A stretch of DNA of 64,000 bases from Colias croceus (lineage: Eukaryota; Arthropoda; Insecta; Lepidoptera; Pieridae), in NCBI RefSeq assembly GCF_905220415.1, contig NC_059552.1, positions 635,001 to 699,000 of the forward strand, read 5' to 3'. Numbering within the stretch: position 1 is the stretch's first letter; each line of letters opens with the position of its first letter. Positions 33,271-47,661 of the stretch are shown piece by piece. Under the pieces are notes generated by a model. The model saw only the letters and a list, made by a program, of their open reading frames with translations. It was not told where the DNA came from and ran no database searches. A program made the translations under genes and the position numbers.

Positions 33271-36200
33271 ATTTTTGTAGCATAACTTTTGGAAGGGGTA
33301 ATTAAGTAATATTTGCTATGGCGCAAAGAAAGCGCATCGTCTTCGAATATCGCGCCAAATGTTTTCCAATAACAATATGTATTGTTTTTTTATTATTAAT
33401 GGCAATAATAAACAGAATTTAGGTACATACATAAATAATTAAAAACATACACAATATTTCGAATACAGTTTCTAAGTAACTACCTATATGATCTATATTA
33501 TATACATAATGTGCTGGATATGGAAAATAAACTTAAAAATTATTAAGTCACTGTTGTCTTAAATGTACAGTCATATACAAGATTGTGCTTATAATAGAGT
33601 TTACAGAAATTAAGATAGTTATTTAAAAGGATAATAATATAAATATAAAATACATTCAAATTCTAAAACTCTTACATTAAGTATATCTTTTTGATATCTA
33701 AAAGGACTCAATGAAAGAATATTTTAAAATGATAATAATCAATAATGATAAATGATGCATATTGGACGGTATCTGAAGGCGTACTATGACGCATTACTGC
33801 ATTGTTATTATATTTATTTTTGCTTTAAATGCTTATTTTTGCAGGTCATCAATTAAAACATTTTTTTTTGTCTTCAGTAGGTATATTATATTGCTCACTC
33901 TGAAGGCCACCAATAAAAAATAGAATTCTAATTTATACGTTTTTGGATAAATGCAAGCTAATGACGAGATTTATTCCTGAAAAATTTTGCAATGTGTCAT
34001 GGGCTATCTTTAAAGAATGTAACTTAATAATAACTAAATTAAACTAAACTTTAACTTAATTTAACTTTCTCAATATTATACGTGTAACTGTTACTCTGTG
34101 GGATGGATTACGCATTTATAAGTCGCATGTGATGTGAATGTACTAAAGCCAAACATGTGCTAGAATTAAAATATCGTGTTGGTTGATTCGGGAATTGTAT
34201 TGTATTGTGTAAAAAATCATCCTTTTCTGAGGAAACTTCTAGAAATTATTATTTTTGCACTCGATTTAATTTAGTGATGTAATTCTCATATATACTTTAT
34301 TTTGCTTAGTCATAGGTATTTTTGAACCAATTGTTTTAAGTGCACTTTTATTTGCTAAATTGCATAGTGCGTAACTTTAATATCATAATAGGTACACATT
34401 TAATTTTATCTTTTTAAGAATAGTGCAATTATTTTCGTCCATAAAATTAGTTAATACGCTCCGATTTAACTAAATATTCTATTTAGATTAGTTTATAATA
34501 AATTGCGCATCAAAACATCAATTATATCTTTTCATGTGTAAAAATGCTCACAATTTATATACTTATTGATAATTAAGGGGATTCTAAATACTTTTATTCT
34601 CGTGGGATACGAGACGGAGTATTTAAAGGTTCCGACAACATGTCGTGAAAGTGGACATCCACAAAAATTTTGATATTTGCATGCTATGGGTCAGGTGTTA
34701 GAAAAACAAAATAGTTGATCATTCAATTTATATAACACCTACTTAACTGTTTAAAAAAAGTAAAAGAATGTCGAAATAAGAGTGCTTGAACCACACAAAC
34801 GAATTTATACTTTGACTGTAACTCATTTCATTATGAAATGTATTCTTGTAAAGTCAGCATTTTTATAATAAATTATAATACATAATTATTATGTATTATT
34901 TGTCATCTCATACATATTTCATAATTTATGTGATTTAAAACGGAGTGAGATTAAAAATTATTCATAACGATACTCCAGGCTTGAGCTTGAGGCATTATGT
35001 AAAATGAATGATTAACTGAACTGTGGCTTTCATTGTTCTCTATTTTTTATACAATAAAACCCGCTATTTCCAATTACATAGAATTGGAAAATGTAAATAA
35101 AAGTTGATATATATATCTGATGGAGAAATACTTTGCTTTTATAATTTAATGAAATTAGGTATATATATTATTAACTCAGGCCCCGGAATCACAGACACAA
35201 TATAAAATCTATTGTGTCGTGGGACCCAAGCGTGGACCGATCGGGCCGCTTGGGGCTCAATGGGTTATGTAAAATTCTTACTAAAAATATAGCATTTAAT
35301 AACTCTAAAGGTTGGGTTACCTACCACTTATTTGAAATTTAGAATAGTCAATGTAGTTAATATAAAAAAGTTTTTATGACGTAAAATCTTATATTATAAA
35401 AACAAAGTGAAAGCTGTTTATTGATAGAAGATTAATAGTAAATAAATAGAGCTTCTAGATTTCAAGTGAGTGAAAATTTATTTAAATAAGCATAAAAATA
35501 TGTACCGATAGCAATGAAGTTGTTGGTCTACTTCTGACAGAAAAATATTATGAATCTTGAAATAAAGGAGATGATACTTTATGACTGTTTAGAGCCTGAT
35601 TATGCATATAGAATATATTAATTAATATCGATAAACGGTTCATACATTGTCTGTCATAAACTTTGATGTTCGTTTTTATTTGTAACAGTGTTAGTTGGAT
35701 ACATGCGTGAAATGTCATTTTGACAGTCTATCGGAAGTAGTGTCGTTTGGAAATGAAAAACATCCTCAATGATGTCACATGGATTTTTTTCAGTTTTAAG
35801 TTTATATTTATGGGCAAAATCAATATATTATATAACATCCTATTTGTTGCATTTTAATTTAGGTTGTTGTAAGCCTCTATTTTCACATGATCGAAAGCAT
35901 TTTCAGTCTATTGTTAGACTTAAAAAAATATTAGCAACATCACGAATGTGGAAGAATTTTAAAATAATTTATTTAAAATATTAGTGAATTTGTTTCAAAA
36001 ATATCAATATTATACCTACATTAGAGTTTAGACAGTGCAATACATTTAATATACAATTTATCTTATTTTTATAATAAAGCGAATGGCTGTGATCTTAAAG
36101 ACAGCAGCAAGTTCTGTAACAAGATGATACTGCAAATCGTAAAATTATTTAGAAAGTTTAATTTTTGAAGAAGGTCCCTATTATGCGACACTCAATAATT

Positions 36201-38480
36201 CTATACAGAGTAAGTCCTGATTACTGTTTCTTAATTGAAACCCTTAATGTTTTTTTTATTACAGGTTAGATAGGTACTATTCAATAAAATCTAAGATATT
36301 TTTTTATATTTACCTAACTCCGAAATATTGAGCACAACACGCATGTAATAATTGCAGCCGCAACTAACATGTCTTAGGTATTTTTACTCGTTTTACGATG
36401 CAATTCCTGGCAAGTTTAGTGCCATTTAACGACTACTGAGATATTTAAATGCATATCCTTTTGGAATATCAAAAAGGTATAATTAACGCTGGAGATACAT
36501 GGGAAATATCGAGATTTGAGAACATTTGTAAAAATACAATCGTAAAATTGTCGTCGAACAAAACGAGAAATCTCAAGCAGCACGTAAAGTTTTGCATATT
36601 GTTATTTATATACCTAGGTACCATGAGTTAGGTATGTAACTCCTCATAAAGTGAAAAAGAAGGAACTGTCTCACCCTCGTGATAAGTCGATTTTCTGGAC
36701 AAAAAAACATTTGAAATAAAACTAAACGATTTAGTATTTGTAATCCATACCTACGCTTGACTGTCTTTTAGTACTCTGCCTTTAGGCACATTCGTAAATC
36801 ATACTCACATTTAGCCTAGATTCTGTATGACCTAGTTGTAACATAGATAAATATTTAAACTTGCCTTTTGGTTTCAGTTAAGTTGAAGTTAAGTGTAAGT
36901 ATGCTTTACGAGGTGCATTTAGTGATATTTTCTGCAATGCTTGGGCATAGGGCGCGTGATTTTTTATAGCTTCGTATATATGAAATATGTATAATAAAAG
37001 AGTTATTTTAATTCTTGTGTTTTATTTGATATTGTTACCAATTGAAATTATTTTCATCATTAATTTCTGCAATGTTAGTGGGGTAAAATTTAGCATACTG
37101 CAGTTGCGGTTCCACCGTATTGCCGCCACACTTAATGATCTAAGGCCGCCACTGTTTAAAAAGCATATACAATTAAGTATTATATTCAGTGGTTTAAAAA
37201 AAGTCCTGAAAATCAATAAAGCATCGTCAGCATCAGGAAGCGTCCTCACTCCTCTGCAATACTACTTTGAACTCGATCTTTTTTTTTTTAGCTAAGAACC
37301 CTTTCGGTTTCCAATAATCCTTAAATAACGGGGAAGATAATAAAATGATTGTTATGACTCTGACCCTTCCAGTGTCACACATCTGTCAAGCAAATGAGAA
37401 CGTTAAGTAGCACATGTGTCAATTTCTTTGATTTTTTTCTGCTGCACCGGTTGCATATTTTTATTTTATATTCGTCGGCCACCGGGTGCTGGGTGATTGT
37501 GGGAATTATTGATTTTATTTTTATTTGTTAAATTAGTATTTACTATTTATGTATACGTACTTAGACTAAGTTTAATTATGTTTTTATCGGTAACTTATAA
37601 AGTTATCCATACTAATAATAAAATTGGAGTTGTTTGTAACCGCTTTTTATTAAACGCATAAGGATGTACCTATAAACAATTTTATCTTTTATTAAATCGA
37701 ACATTATCTTGCTACCTATTTAAAAATGTGCGCTTTTAATTAATTGTTTGATTATTTGCAATATCATTATAGGTAAGTATAATTTTATTGTTTTCTTTAT
37801 ATCTTATGGATTTACTCTTGGAATTATCGTATCTACAAGTAATTAAATATAGAGTTGAATAACTGATTGTCTTGCAATACCATTATTCTATATTTGATAA
37901 AAAGGTCATTGGTACAATATGTTCCTAGGTGCTTACTACGCATTTTAAATGCAAATATCTTGTCGCTTGATTAATTGTGTATAATAATAATTTATTATTA
38001 TAATATACTTATAGGTTTAATTTTATTAAAATAATAATAATTTATATGTAATTTATTTGTAAGTTTACCTAGTTACTGAGGTGTATCGGAATTCGGACAT
38101 TAGGTAAAGCAAATTTTATTACCCTTTAAAAAAAATGCTTGTATGGGTAACTATTAGGTAACTAGGTAATTATTGTTTCTAATATTGTTATTTTTTATCT
38201 CTTTGAATATACCTAGGTATTTTTTTAAATGAATCCTAAATAGGAAATAGTAGTTACCTACACTTAAAGATAATTTCTTTTAAGCGGATGATTAACGATC
38301 TCTCCTTATCATCCTTATCAATCTATTTAATATGCAGAAATTTTACATTATAATCAGATAAGAATTCATAGATCAGCGTAATTAGAGTCAGGTGCGTGCT
38401 CTCCTTATAGCATGTAGTTATATCCTACGTCATACAATAATTACCTACATGACGTATGCAAGTAGTCTGATCGTTGAACA
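33271..38480. other. Intergenic, no gene seen
   Basis: AT-rich with only short chance frames. A GC-richer patch at 35180-35275 contains inverted GGGCCGCTTGGGGCTCAATG-like text that recalls the piece at 22222-22280 and may be a repeat. The UBAP1 3' UTR could extend into this stretch. Confidence 0.5.
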
Positions 38481-39074
38481 CGTCATTTATGAGATCTTTG
38501 GCTCGTTAGCAGCTGCGTGGCTTCTAAGCTAGCCGTTTCCGTTTGCCGCTAGTCGTCACTTCAGATAATCCACTTTCGGACAGCGAATTGTCTATCTTTT
38601 GTTCGAGACGATGAATGGCCCTACTTCATTCGAAATCGGATCATATTAGCAAAGATAAAGACAAATTCAGCGGTTGAATACGTGTGTAAGCAGGAGCGGC
38701 GATATCGCGCGGACAACCGGAATTACCGCTGCTTGAGTTTTGTTTTGAGACGGCCGGTCCAGTTGCGCGGCAGGCGGCGCACGAGTTGGTCGTTTCGGTA
38801 GCGCAAGGTAAAATGTTTTCGCATTTCGACACGCGCCGCGCCTCACCGCGTTCGTTTCACCGATAACATCTGCAAATCCGATACTGAAGTGTGATAGCGA
38901 CAGTGCCGTTCCACATTCGTTTTTTTCGTAACGTGACAATTTGTTGACCATGTGATTTGTGTGCGAAACACTGAAGCCGCTCCTGTCTTAACAAAAAGAA
39001 CACATAGATATTCCGGGAATGCACACATGTGGTCGCCGGCTAACAGCGGGTGCGTTTGTTGAAGTTCTGTCACG
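38481..39074 (+). promoter_or_regulatory. Promoter and 5' leader of the CHSY-type gene
   Basis: GC content rises sharply from about 38480. Upstream ATGs occur at 38611 (12 codons), 38813 (17 codons), 38950 (ATG then TGA at once), 39019 (46 codons, overlapping the main start out of frame) and 39027 (11 codons, in frame but stopped at 39060). A possible donor CAAG/GTAAAA at 38807 means part of this may be spliced out. The transcription start is unknown. Confidence 0.5.
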
Positions 39075-39839
39075 ATGCCGCGTAGGAATAAATGGATGCA
39101 TCTGGTGGCTGGAGTCGTGGCCGGCGTCACGCTCGGGGTGTTCCTTAAATTATGTTTAAGGACTTCTTCGAGGACGTCCATCGAGACTTGCCCGGATGCG
39201 GCTAAGTTATACGTTCCTCCCGACCCATTAGCGGTCATAGGGTTAACGTCAGATGAAACCATACAGAATTCCAACCGGACCTTAGTGTTTGTGGGTGTGA
39301 TGACAGCAGAACAATATTTAAATACGAGAGCGAAAGCTGTTTTTGAGACTTGGGCTCAGGACTTGCCCGGGCGGATAGCTTTCTTTAGTTCAGAAGTGTC
39401 TCGAGCGCCCGGTTTGCCACTGATTCCACTGCGGACCGTGGACGACAGTTACCCTCCACAGAAGAAATCTTTTCTTATGTTACTGTACATGTATGAGAAT
39501 TACGGTGAAAAATTTGAATGGTTCATGCGCGCAGACGACGACGTTTACGTCAGAGGTGACAAATTAGGAGAGTTTTTGAGGTCAGTGGACAGTCGGAAGC
39601 CGCAATTTATCGGGCAGGCGGGAAGGGGCACTAGCGCGGAGCGGGATGCCCTAGCACTGGACTACAACGAAAACTTTTGTATGGGCGGACCGGGTGTGCT
39701 TATATCAAAGGAGACCTTGAGGAGAGTCGCCCCTCACGTCAAGTATTGCTTGAAGCACCTCTACACGACTCACGAAGACGTCGAACTGGGGAGGTGTGTC
39801 GCTAAATTCGCCGGCGTTTCATGCACATGGAGCTATGAT
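39075..39839 (+). CDS. Chondroitin sulfate synthase, first coding exon
   Basis: 255 codons from ATG 39075 to the donor GAT/GTAAGT at 39840. It is a type II Golgi protein: basic MPRRNKW then one membrane helix (about 8-29). The beta-3-glycosyltransferase (GT31, Fringe-like) half follows: FVGVMTAEQYLNTRAKAVFE, the metal-binding RADDDVYVRGD (Asp154-156), NFCMGGPGVLISKETLRRVA, YTTHEDVELGRC and GVSCTWSYD. This order is that of CHSY1/CHSY3, the bifunctional polymerase of the chondroitin chain; CHPF-type partners are less likely because the DDD is intact. The rest, including the GalNAc-transferase half, should lie beyond the window. The in-frame stop at 39060-39062 supports the start. Short in-frame read-through past the donor gives VSLYDKLL then stop, which I do not think is used. 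Confidence 0.9.
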
Positions 39840-40486
39840 GTAAGTTTGTACGATAAGCTATTATAATTCCATCATGCAATATAGGTATGCAAATTATGAT
39901 TCATATCAATCGCTAAAATTTGAGCAGGGTATTCGACTTTTTGCCATGCAGTTCGGCTAATAACGGGAAAATTATAATAATTATGCGCTATCTGGATAAG
40001 TAAGTTATACTCAGAAATTTTTTGTTCCACTAAAGTTGATTATAGGTTGAGATTAGAAATTATTTGCAGAAATATTCATTTATTTTTTAGGCTCTCATTT
40101 AAACGGATTGGAATATTTTTTTTAAAGGAATTTAAATTTGAAGCTTAGAGCTTCAAATTTAAATTCTTCGAATTGGATTAAAATTAGTATTATAGGTATT
40201 ATATATACCCTTAGATTATTATACCTATGTATCTTTACACAATACAATGATATCTCTAATAAATGACATTGACTTAACTATATTAAAAATGTTCGCCGGA
40301 CTAATCTTTACGTATACAGACGTCTTCAGACGTACACAGATAAGTAGAAATATTATTATAGTCGTCGATTGTCCGAGTTATCGGCAAACAGTTACGATTA
40401 AAATTGAAAACCTTCAAGGAAGCTCGTGCTTCTGACGAAAGAAGTATTGAAACTATAGGTACCTAATAGATATTTAAAAATGGTAA

Positions 40487-40565
40487 TCTATACTAATATT
40501 ATAAAGCTGAAGAGTTTGTTTGTTTGTTTGAACGCGCTAATCTCGGGAACTACTGGTCCGATTTG
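40487..40565 (+). mobile_element. 5' end of a third-family Helitron-like element
   Basis: Starts TCTATACTAATATTATAAAG after A and runs to CTACTGGTCCGATTTG, then the similarity stops. Confidence 0.55.
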
Positions 40566-41599
40566 TAAGTTAGGTAACGCCTACAGTATGGTAACGCCTT
40601 TGGTGTCGCGCGATGCATGCGGCATGCCGCCGCCAGCGTAGGTATTTACACTGCCACATGAAAATATGCTAGGGTAATAGGGTTGCAACAAATGGGAAAT
40701 AAAACAATTGTGATTATTAATATTATGATGAAGTCATTTATTCATAATATTCATAATATATTCAAAATAATTGCGATTATTAAATCTGATTTTTGATATT
40801 TGTTCATAAATATAATATAATTTCATATATTGCACTGCTAAATATTTACGTGGACACTTTATTTTTGGATGTTCTTAATGTCTATTATAACATATAACTA
40901 AGTAATGCATTCGCATTGGGATGAACAATCTTATATGACAAGAATGAGAACAACATATTATACACAGCTTTGATTAAAATTCTATAGATAGAAATACAAT
41001 ATATCTAAAATATCTTAATAACTTCTGGGATATCGATGTAGATTTACATCCATACACAGAACAGTTTGTGCGCGCCATTATAGAACATGTAAGTATAATA
41101 AAATTATTACACAAAAAATACGAATGCGTCGTCCTTTCGCGCTAGGTACTGCAAACTTAGCGTGATTGCAGTACGCGGCCCTCGTCGCCCGACCCCCCGC
41201 CAGTTCCCCTCCGTTTCTCTGTGCAAGTACATTCGTCGCCATACTGTAGGAAATATTGTAATACTTTGCCTATACTATTGTCAATTTTATTGCATGTGCA
41301 TGAACGCTTATGCAATAAATACATTATGCACTTATTTTACTAAGTATTTTGTACCGTCTTGTTATGAGGAAATTAAGCGTGAATGTATTGAAAGGTGTCC
41401 AGAAATCAGGCTGCCGCACTGATTAAATTAGGAATAAAATTATCCGAAGAGTGAAGAACCAAATCTAAAGGATTGAAATAGGGAAGAAAGTTTTTGCTTG
41501 TAAATTCAAATAGTATTCCGCTTCTTCCGCTGCTAATATTTTATAAAATAAATAAATCTTTGCACAAAACAAAGATAAAACATGAAAAAAGCGATAGTG

Positions 41600-41753
41600 T
41601 GTTTGTCTTTCTTTTACGTCGCATCGGAGCGATATTATGGTATCATTTTTGTATTAGGAGATAATTAGAAGGCTATAGACTATAGAGTGGTAAAGCCTAC
41701 TTTTCTAAAGGTGAAATACGATACGCGGGCAAAGCCGTGAGTACGTAGACTAG
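41600..41753 (+). mobile_element. 3' part of another Helitron-like element
   Basis: GTGTTTGTCTTTCTTTTACG, then TCGCATCGGAGCG; a 3' hairpin GCGGGCAAAGCCGT and CTAG before T (41750-41753). Confidence 0.5.
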
Positions 41754-43338
41754 TATAGGAAAAATTAAAAATAGTATAAAATAAGACAGCTTGTATTAGG
41801 AATTATCTTGGAATTACATATTTCTAATAGTTTTGATAACGGATTGGATTAATTATTTATCAAACGATAATTTGCTACCATTCTAATACAACGTGATAAA
41901 AGTGGAATCCTTATAAATTATTGTGAATGGTCTTAACGATATCCACCTGTAATTAGTTTATTATTTGAATAAAAATACGACTTGAAAATATATTAAATTA
42001 TTAAATAAACAGAAAATTATTTTATCTATGTACCTACCTACTAGGCTTACCTAGGTAACGAATTAGCATTAGCATTAGAATACCACATCAAAAAAATTTT
42101 CAAGGCGTTCGAACTTCCAAGACGTTATTATTAGAATATAATACATAATATGTAGGTATACCTATGTAGCCATTTAATATGGCGTTAATAAGGTTAACAA
42201 TGAATATACATTATTGTACAATGTACATATTATTATGATGATATTTTTAACGCATCGAAATCATCGTCATAGTGTAAATATATAAGTAGACCGTATTTAA
42301 ATATGCATTTCGGAGATTGCAAAGTTTTATCTTGCAACTAGGTTATCTTTGACCTTCTTGTATTTATTTAGTTATTCAATTATAGATATGTAAATTTGTC
42401 GCAAGCGCATAAAATGAATACCTACGTAGGTTTGAATTATGATGACAAATTATAATTAATTTTATATCTGCAATTGTATGTTTTATATAAAAAAACTTTT
42501 CATCACGTTTAGGTCGTAAAGAATAGATTTGCTTCGTCGCAATTTTAAGAAATAAAAAAAATAACCTACTTAGGTATGTGGTTTACATGTTTTTTAAAAC
42601 GTGCGTGTTTGTTTGCATTATAAAATTGAATAGTCACGCTCGATTGATTATCCTAAACATGGCAGTATGAATAGGTCGGATATAACTAAGGTTGCATTCA
42701 CACTGATAATAAAATCATAAGTGTAGCTCTGTCCAAGCTTTGTCCACACGGATTAATGCATGTGTACTAGAAATGGGCATGACTTTCTGTCATGTTTTGA
42801 CGTCACAGCTGTCATTTAAAACAAGTTCATTGAAATAATAGATAACTGGAAAATAATTATTAAACATGTGATGTTATGATACATTAACTTATGATTATTA
42901 TATATTTACATTTTTTATTTTAAATTCAAAAGTTATTTATTCGTTTATTAAATTTTAATCTTAAATATGGCTCAGTTTGGATCCTCGACCACGTTATAAG
43001 GTTTACGTAAAATGAAAGTGGCACACGGTAGCTTTAGTTCTCCCCACATCCGATACTTTAAAGGTTTCCGTGTAAACTCATAGTTGTATTACATTATGTA
43101 GGTATTCGTAAATTCGTTTATTTTCTTCGTTCCCTTTATAAGATTTCAGTAGACTTCGTTGTTATATTTGTTAACTTGCGGTTTACTTAGATGAATTTTC
43201 GAAATAATTATTTATATCCAAAATAATGAACGGATTTGTTTTTAATTCGGTGCATAAAAGGAGTATAATATGCCCATAAATCAAAATTGCATAAGTAGCA
43301 CAATAAAAAAGACGTGTGGCACACGGGGACTGCCGCGG

Positions 43339-43502
43339 TAAAGCTATTGCTGCATGCCTATTGGCTATTGCCTTCAACTTGAAGGCTTCAAGCCACACCT
43401 CCGAGCCCGTCGGAGTGGGGAGCGTGAGGTTTTTTCGTTACGGAATTTCTTGATTCGGTCCCCGCGCTCAAGGCCCGCGATGGAAGCTATGCAATAGCTT
43501 AA
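43339..43502. mobile_element. Candidate MITE with AAGCTATTGC ends
   Basis: TAAAGCTATTGC at the left and GCAATAGCTTA at the right are inverted. The interior is GC-rich, unlike its surroundings, and includes a CCTCCGAGCCCGTCGGAG hairpin. No frame. Confidence 0.4.
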
Positions 43503-46140
43503 AAAATTGTTTTTGTAAAAAAAAAAGTCAATGCATTATGCAATACATTATATTCTTTTTATCAATTTAATTAGAAAGCGGATAGTATATACCTACCTAT
43601 CGGTTGTAAAATGGCCAATGGGATATTAAAATTTCAAATGTTTTTACACGAAATAACTATTACAACTGTTAAAACAAAAATTTATTAACATGTTAATTAC
43701 TAGACGTTTATTTATTAAAATAATGTTTAGGTTTAATTTAATTATAGAGAGTAAATAATTTTTTCAACATTAATGTGTTAGCTTTCATAATGATTTTATG
43801 TTTATTTTAGACGCAAGTAAATAATAAATAAGTCCTTTGCTAACGATTGGAATTGCATGTTTCCCTTTGACCATAGTGTAAACGTATCATACCATAGACT
43901 ATGTACTAATCACGACGATAATAATAATTATTGACATATGTGCAGATACCTACACAAATGTCAATAATTATGGTATGAGGGTATATTCTACATACGCAAA
44001 TTAATGAAATAACTGCGGAAAAAATTTAGAGCACGTTCACGCATAAATATTATATATACCTATCTATAAGCAGAAACATGCGTATACGTACACACTTTTA
44101 TACATGTATAATTGTGTGGTTATGTAATATGTATATAATAAAGCCTTTCGGTTATTCTTGTTTATGAACAGGGATGGAAGTTTGTAAAGGAAAACAGCTT
44201 TTCAGGTATAAATAATTAAGAAGTTAGCTATTTTTATGCTTTTATTTGTAAAAACTCTTTTTTTCTTTAAACCGTTAATTCAATTTCCTGCTCAAGAGAA
44301 GAACGTAAAAAAATATTTGCTGTTTTTAAGTAGGCAGTCGGTGACCTTTCGAGAGGATAACATTACCATATTTGCAACTGATCAGTTTGTTTAATTTTTT
44401 TGTCATTCCAAAAAAAATATTTGTTCAGTCGCCAATGCGCCCACTCATTTCGAAAAAAGAATAAATGCCGTAAAAACTATTTGGTGGTTTTTTTTAATAA
44501 GTCGGTGACCTAAGTAGTCGAGGATATATTACCGCAAATAATTCAGTGACCCGTTATACGCAGTTCAATGTATCGTGAAATTCAAACGCATTTCGTTTCA
44601 CAAATCGCAAACTGGTTTTGTCATGGGGTTACTTGTAATTTAGTCAAGCTGTGTGCGATTTTTTGCTTTATTTGCTCCGTGCAGGAATTCGTATCGGTGT
44701 GATTTGATTGTAATGTGAGTTATCAATTAACAGTTAATTGATGTATTAGTAGCCAACTATCATGATACTTAGAAGCTTTTTTTAAGTAGAACTGGTTGTA
44801 GGTAATTAATTATTCCTATCAACACTTAAATTAATGTAAAAGTTTTTTGTATTATAATCTATAATTAACAAAGATGCTAGTTAGCTTTTTTATTATAGTT
44901 ACCGGGAAACCTTGAAGGAAAGGGGTAAATGGTAGAAATCGGGATAGCGTCAATCTCAGTATCATATACATACCTATTACAAGTTTTATCTCTGGTAGGT
45001 ATATATATCTGACAGCTATTGACGAATTATTTATTCTGTGCTGATTTATTGTTGCACATGCACTAACAGTTGGTTAACACTTATTGTCTGATTCCTAGAA
45101 TACAGAGGGTTAAGAAAATAAATATGTATGAACGTACATGCCTGATTAAACAGTACTTAATAAAAAAAGTGTCTTAAAAATTTTGTTTGTAGGTATGTAC
45201 ACTTGTAGACAATCGCGGAATTTGTTAACAGATTTTATGAGATGAACACTTGGTAAATTATAAAGTTGTAAGTGTAAAGTGTAGTTAGATGCAAATGTGG
45301 CTAAAATGAACCACTAAAATAATAAAGATGAGGCTTAGCGCCTCTTTATATTTATTATCTGTGAAGTGCCTACTCCCTAGTTTTGTTTATATAGCATACT
45401 AGCGCACATAGATAAGCTATTGGTGATTGCCGACCGTAGCCAGGTGACATAATGAGTCAGCACACTATGCACTGATGTATGTAGATGGAAATCGTGATGT
45501 ATTTAGTTTTCGTTACGTTTTCATACTGTTATGACGTTTATATATTATGCGGGAGCCCGCGGTTTCATTTGCACTTATTGCAATTTGCAGTACGTACACA
45601 ATTTCATGCAAATACGTTCAATTGTTTTTCGTTTAGCTCTTCCACCCATTTTAACAAAATATTATCGTTTGTAATATTGGCAGGATAGTCTGATACCTTG
45701 ACAGTATTATGCCTATTCTTGCTCTTAGTTTTTAAAATGGGGAAGAAAATTTTATTTTTTATGACATTAAATATTTTAACTACAAAGTAATAATATAAAT
45801 AATGTACACGATGACCTCTATTCAATGGTGTCGTCACTTGAAGCGATAGAGTGCGATAAGCGATAATCGCCAAATCTGAACCCGTTGGGTACTTCAAGAC
45901 GAACGCAAGCGAGACAGATATATTTTTCGCAATTTTGCCTTCAACTTTTCAGATAAAAACTGCGTTCAATTTTGTGCATGACAAATTATTTAGAACTAGT
46001 TTTCGTGTAAAATTCACTGTTGACTCGATTTTGTACGAGATTTTTATTTTTTCCTGCCTGTTTTTCATGTAAGAAATAATTCCTATTTTAAATGTTTCAA
46101 TGTTTTTGTAGCTTATTTAACTAATGACATAGGAAACAAA

Positions 46141-46347
46141 TCTATACTTAATATTATAGCGCTGAAGAATTTGCTTGTTTGAAGTTTGAACGTGCTAATC
46201 TCTCGAACTACTGGTCCGATTTGAATAATTCTTTCGGTGTTATGTTAGATAGCCCATTTGTCGAGGAAGGCTATAGGCTATACAATATCATCTCGCTACG
46301 ACCAACAGGAGCGGAACACTGCGCGTAAAACCGCGGAGCACAGCTAG
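46141..46347 (+). mobile_element. Helitron-like element, third family, full length
   Basis: A then TCTATACTTAATATTATAGC; ends with CCGCGGAGCACAG and CTAG before T. Confidence 0.7.
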
Positions 46348-47512
46348 TTACATACCTACATAAGTAAATCATTCCAGTAGCATGTGAGATCAAAAATTCG
46401 ATAAATTATTTATCAAATCTCAATAAAATAAATGCTTCAAATAATAATTCTCCTACAAACTGCTATCTGTAACTGTACCTAAATGATAAAATATGTATCA
46501 CGAATAATCAATAATAATCAATGTGTATTTTAAAATTCATTCTGCATTCTTTACCAAGTTACATTTAAATATTAAATAGGTGGTATGCACTATGCACAAT
46601 ATAAAATCGCAATCATCTTCGAAATCAATAATTTTATAAATGCATACAAAATTACCTTGGCAGTTTTAACTTTTAAACTTGACAAGATGATTAAAACTGA
46701 CAAAAAATCGTCAGCAGGTAGTAAATCTGCCCTCATACATTTAACATAATAGAATTGCGAATAATTGTCTGTAGGTAGGTCTCTCATAGAAACGAGAAAG
46801 TCAGGTAAAGTCGTTTGTCAACCTATTGCAATTTGCAAGTTACCGTGTTTGGCGACGAGCCCGCCACGCCATATTATGCTATTTCATTTCAAACCCACTG
46901 TTACAATAAATATGAAAGTTTATTCCTTTTTCTATGTGTTTGTGGTCGTGTCCATGTTATAGTGCCATCGTGCCATCGCAACGTGTTTTGAAAATACCTA
47001 TAATTGGGCATAAGTCATAACTGATACTAATCAACTAAAATATAAAATAACACATTATTTTTTTTCAGTCATGTGACATGTCCCAAGAACCTTTCACCTC
47101 ATATCTTATTTTTCCTTGTAAAAATATATGTGTTTTTACTTTTTGTAATCAATGTATACCTACCTAGTGGTTTATAATATTATATATTATGTAATTACAT
47201 TTCAAGAAACATATTAGTACCTATGTAAAGTTTATTACATTAAAAGTAGGCACGTTAGTAAAGCGATTTAGTATAAATAGCAAAATAATTAAATAGGAAG
47301 AAACCGTTTGCTCAGATTCGCCTTGACTAACTCGCAACGTGTTTTTGCACGTTTGTATATTTATATTGCAAACAGTGGAGTTTCTTGTACACGTGATAAC
47401 CACCATGAGTTTAAATATTTCAAGACTGTCCCATGAAATAATTAAAAACAATATAATCGATACCTTTAGTATATAAAATAAAAAAAGTGCGCGTTCGCCG
47501 AGCACACGTGTC

Positions 47513-47661
47513 AGAAGTGAAACTTCTTTAGCAAGATTCAAGGACATCAAAATCGTCGCCATACTCCGTGACGTGACGGTATTGCCATGACGCGACCTTG
47601 AAATTTTACTCTAAACCTGTGTCTCAACGCGCCGTTATTCACTTCACCGAAGTTTCACTTC
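47513..47661. mobile_element. MITE of the GAAGTGAAACTTC family
   Basis: Left AGAAGTGAAACTTCTTTA, right CCGAAGTTTCACTTC. See 1350-1553. Confidence 0.55.

Noticed and set aside
36987..37295. 102-codon frame with a hydrophobic start
   Set aside because: No family resemblance, the frame on the other strand is also open, and it lies in AT-rich intergenic DNA without splice or start context.
39840..39866. Read-through extension of the CHSY exon to a stop at 39866
   Set aside because: GTAAGT directly after the conserved CTWSYD is a strong splice donor, and the family continues for hundreds of residues.
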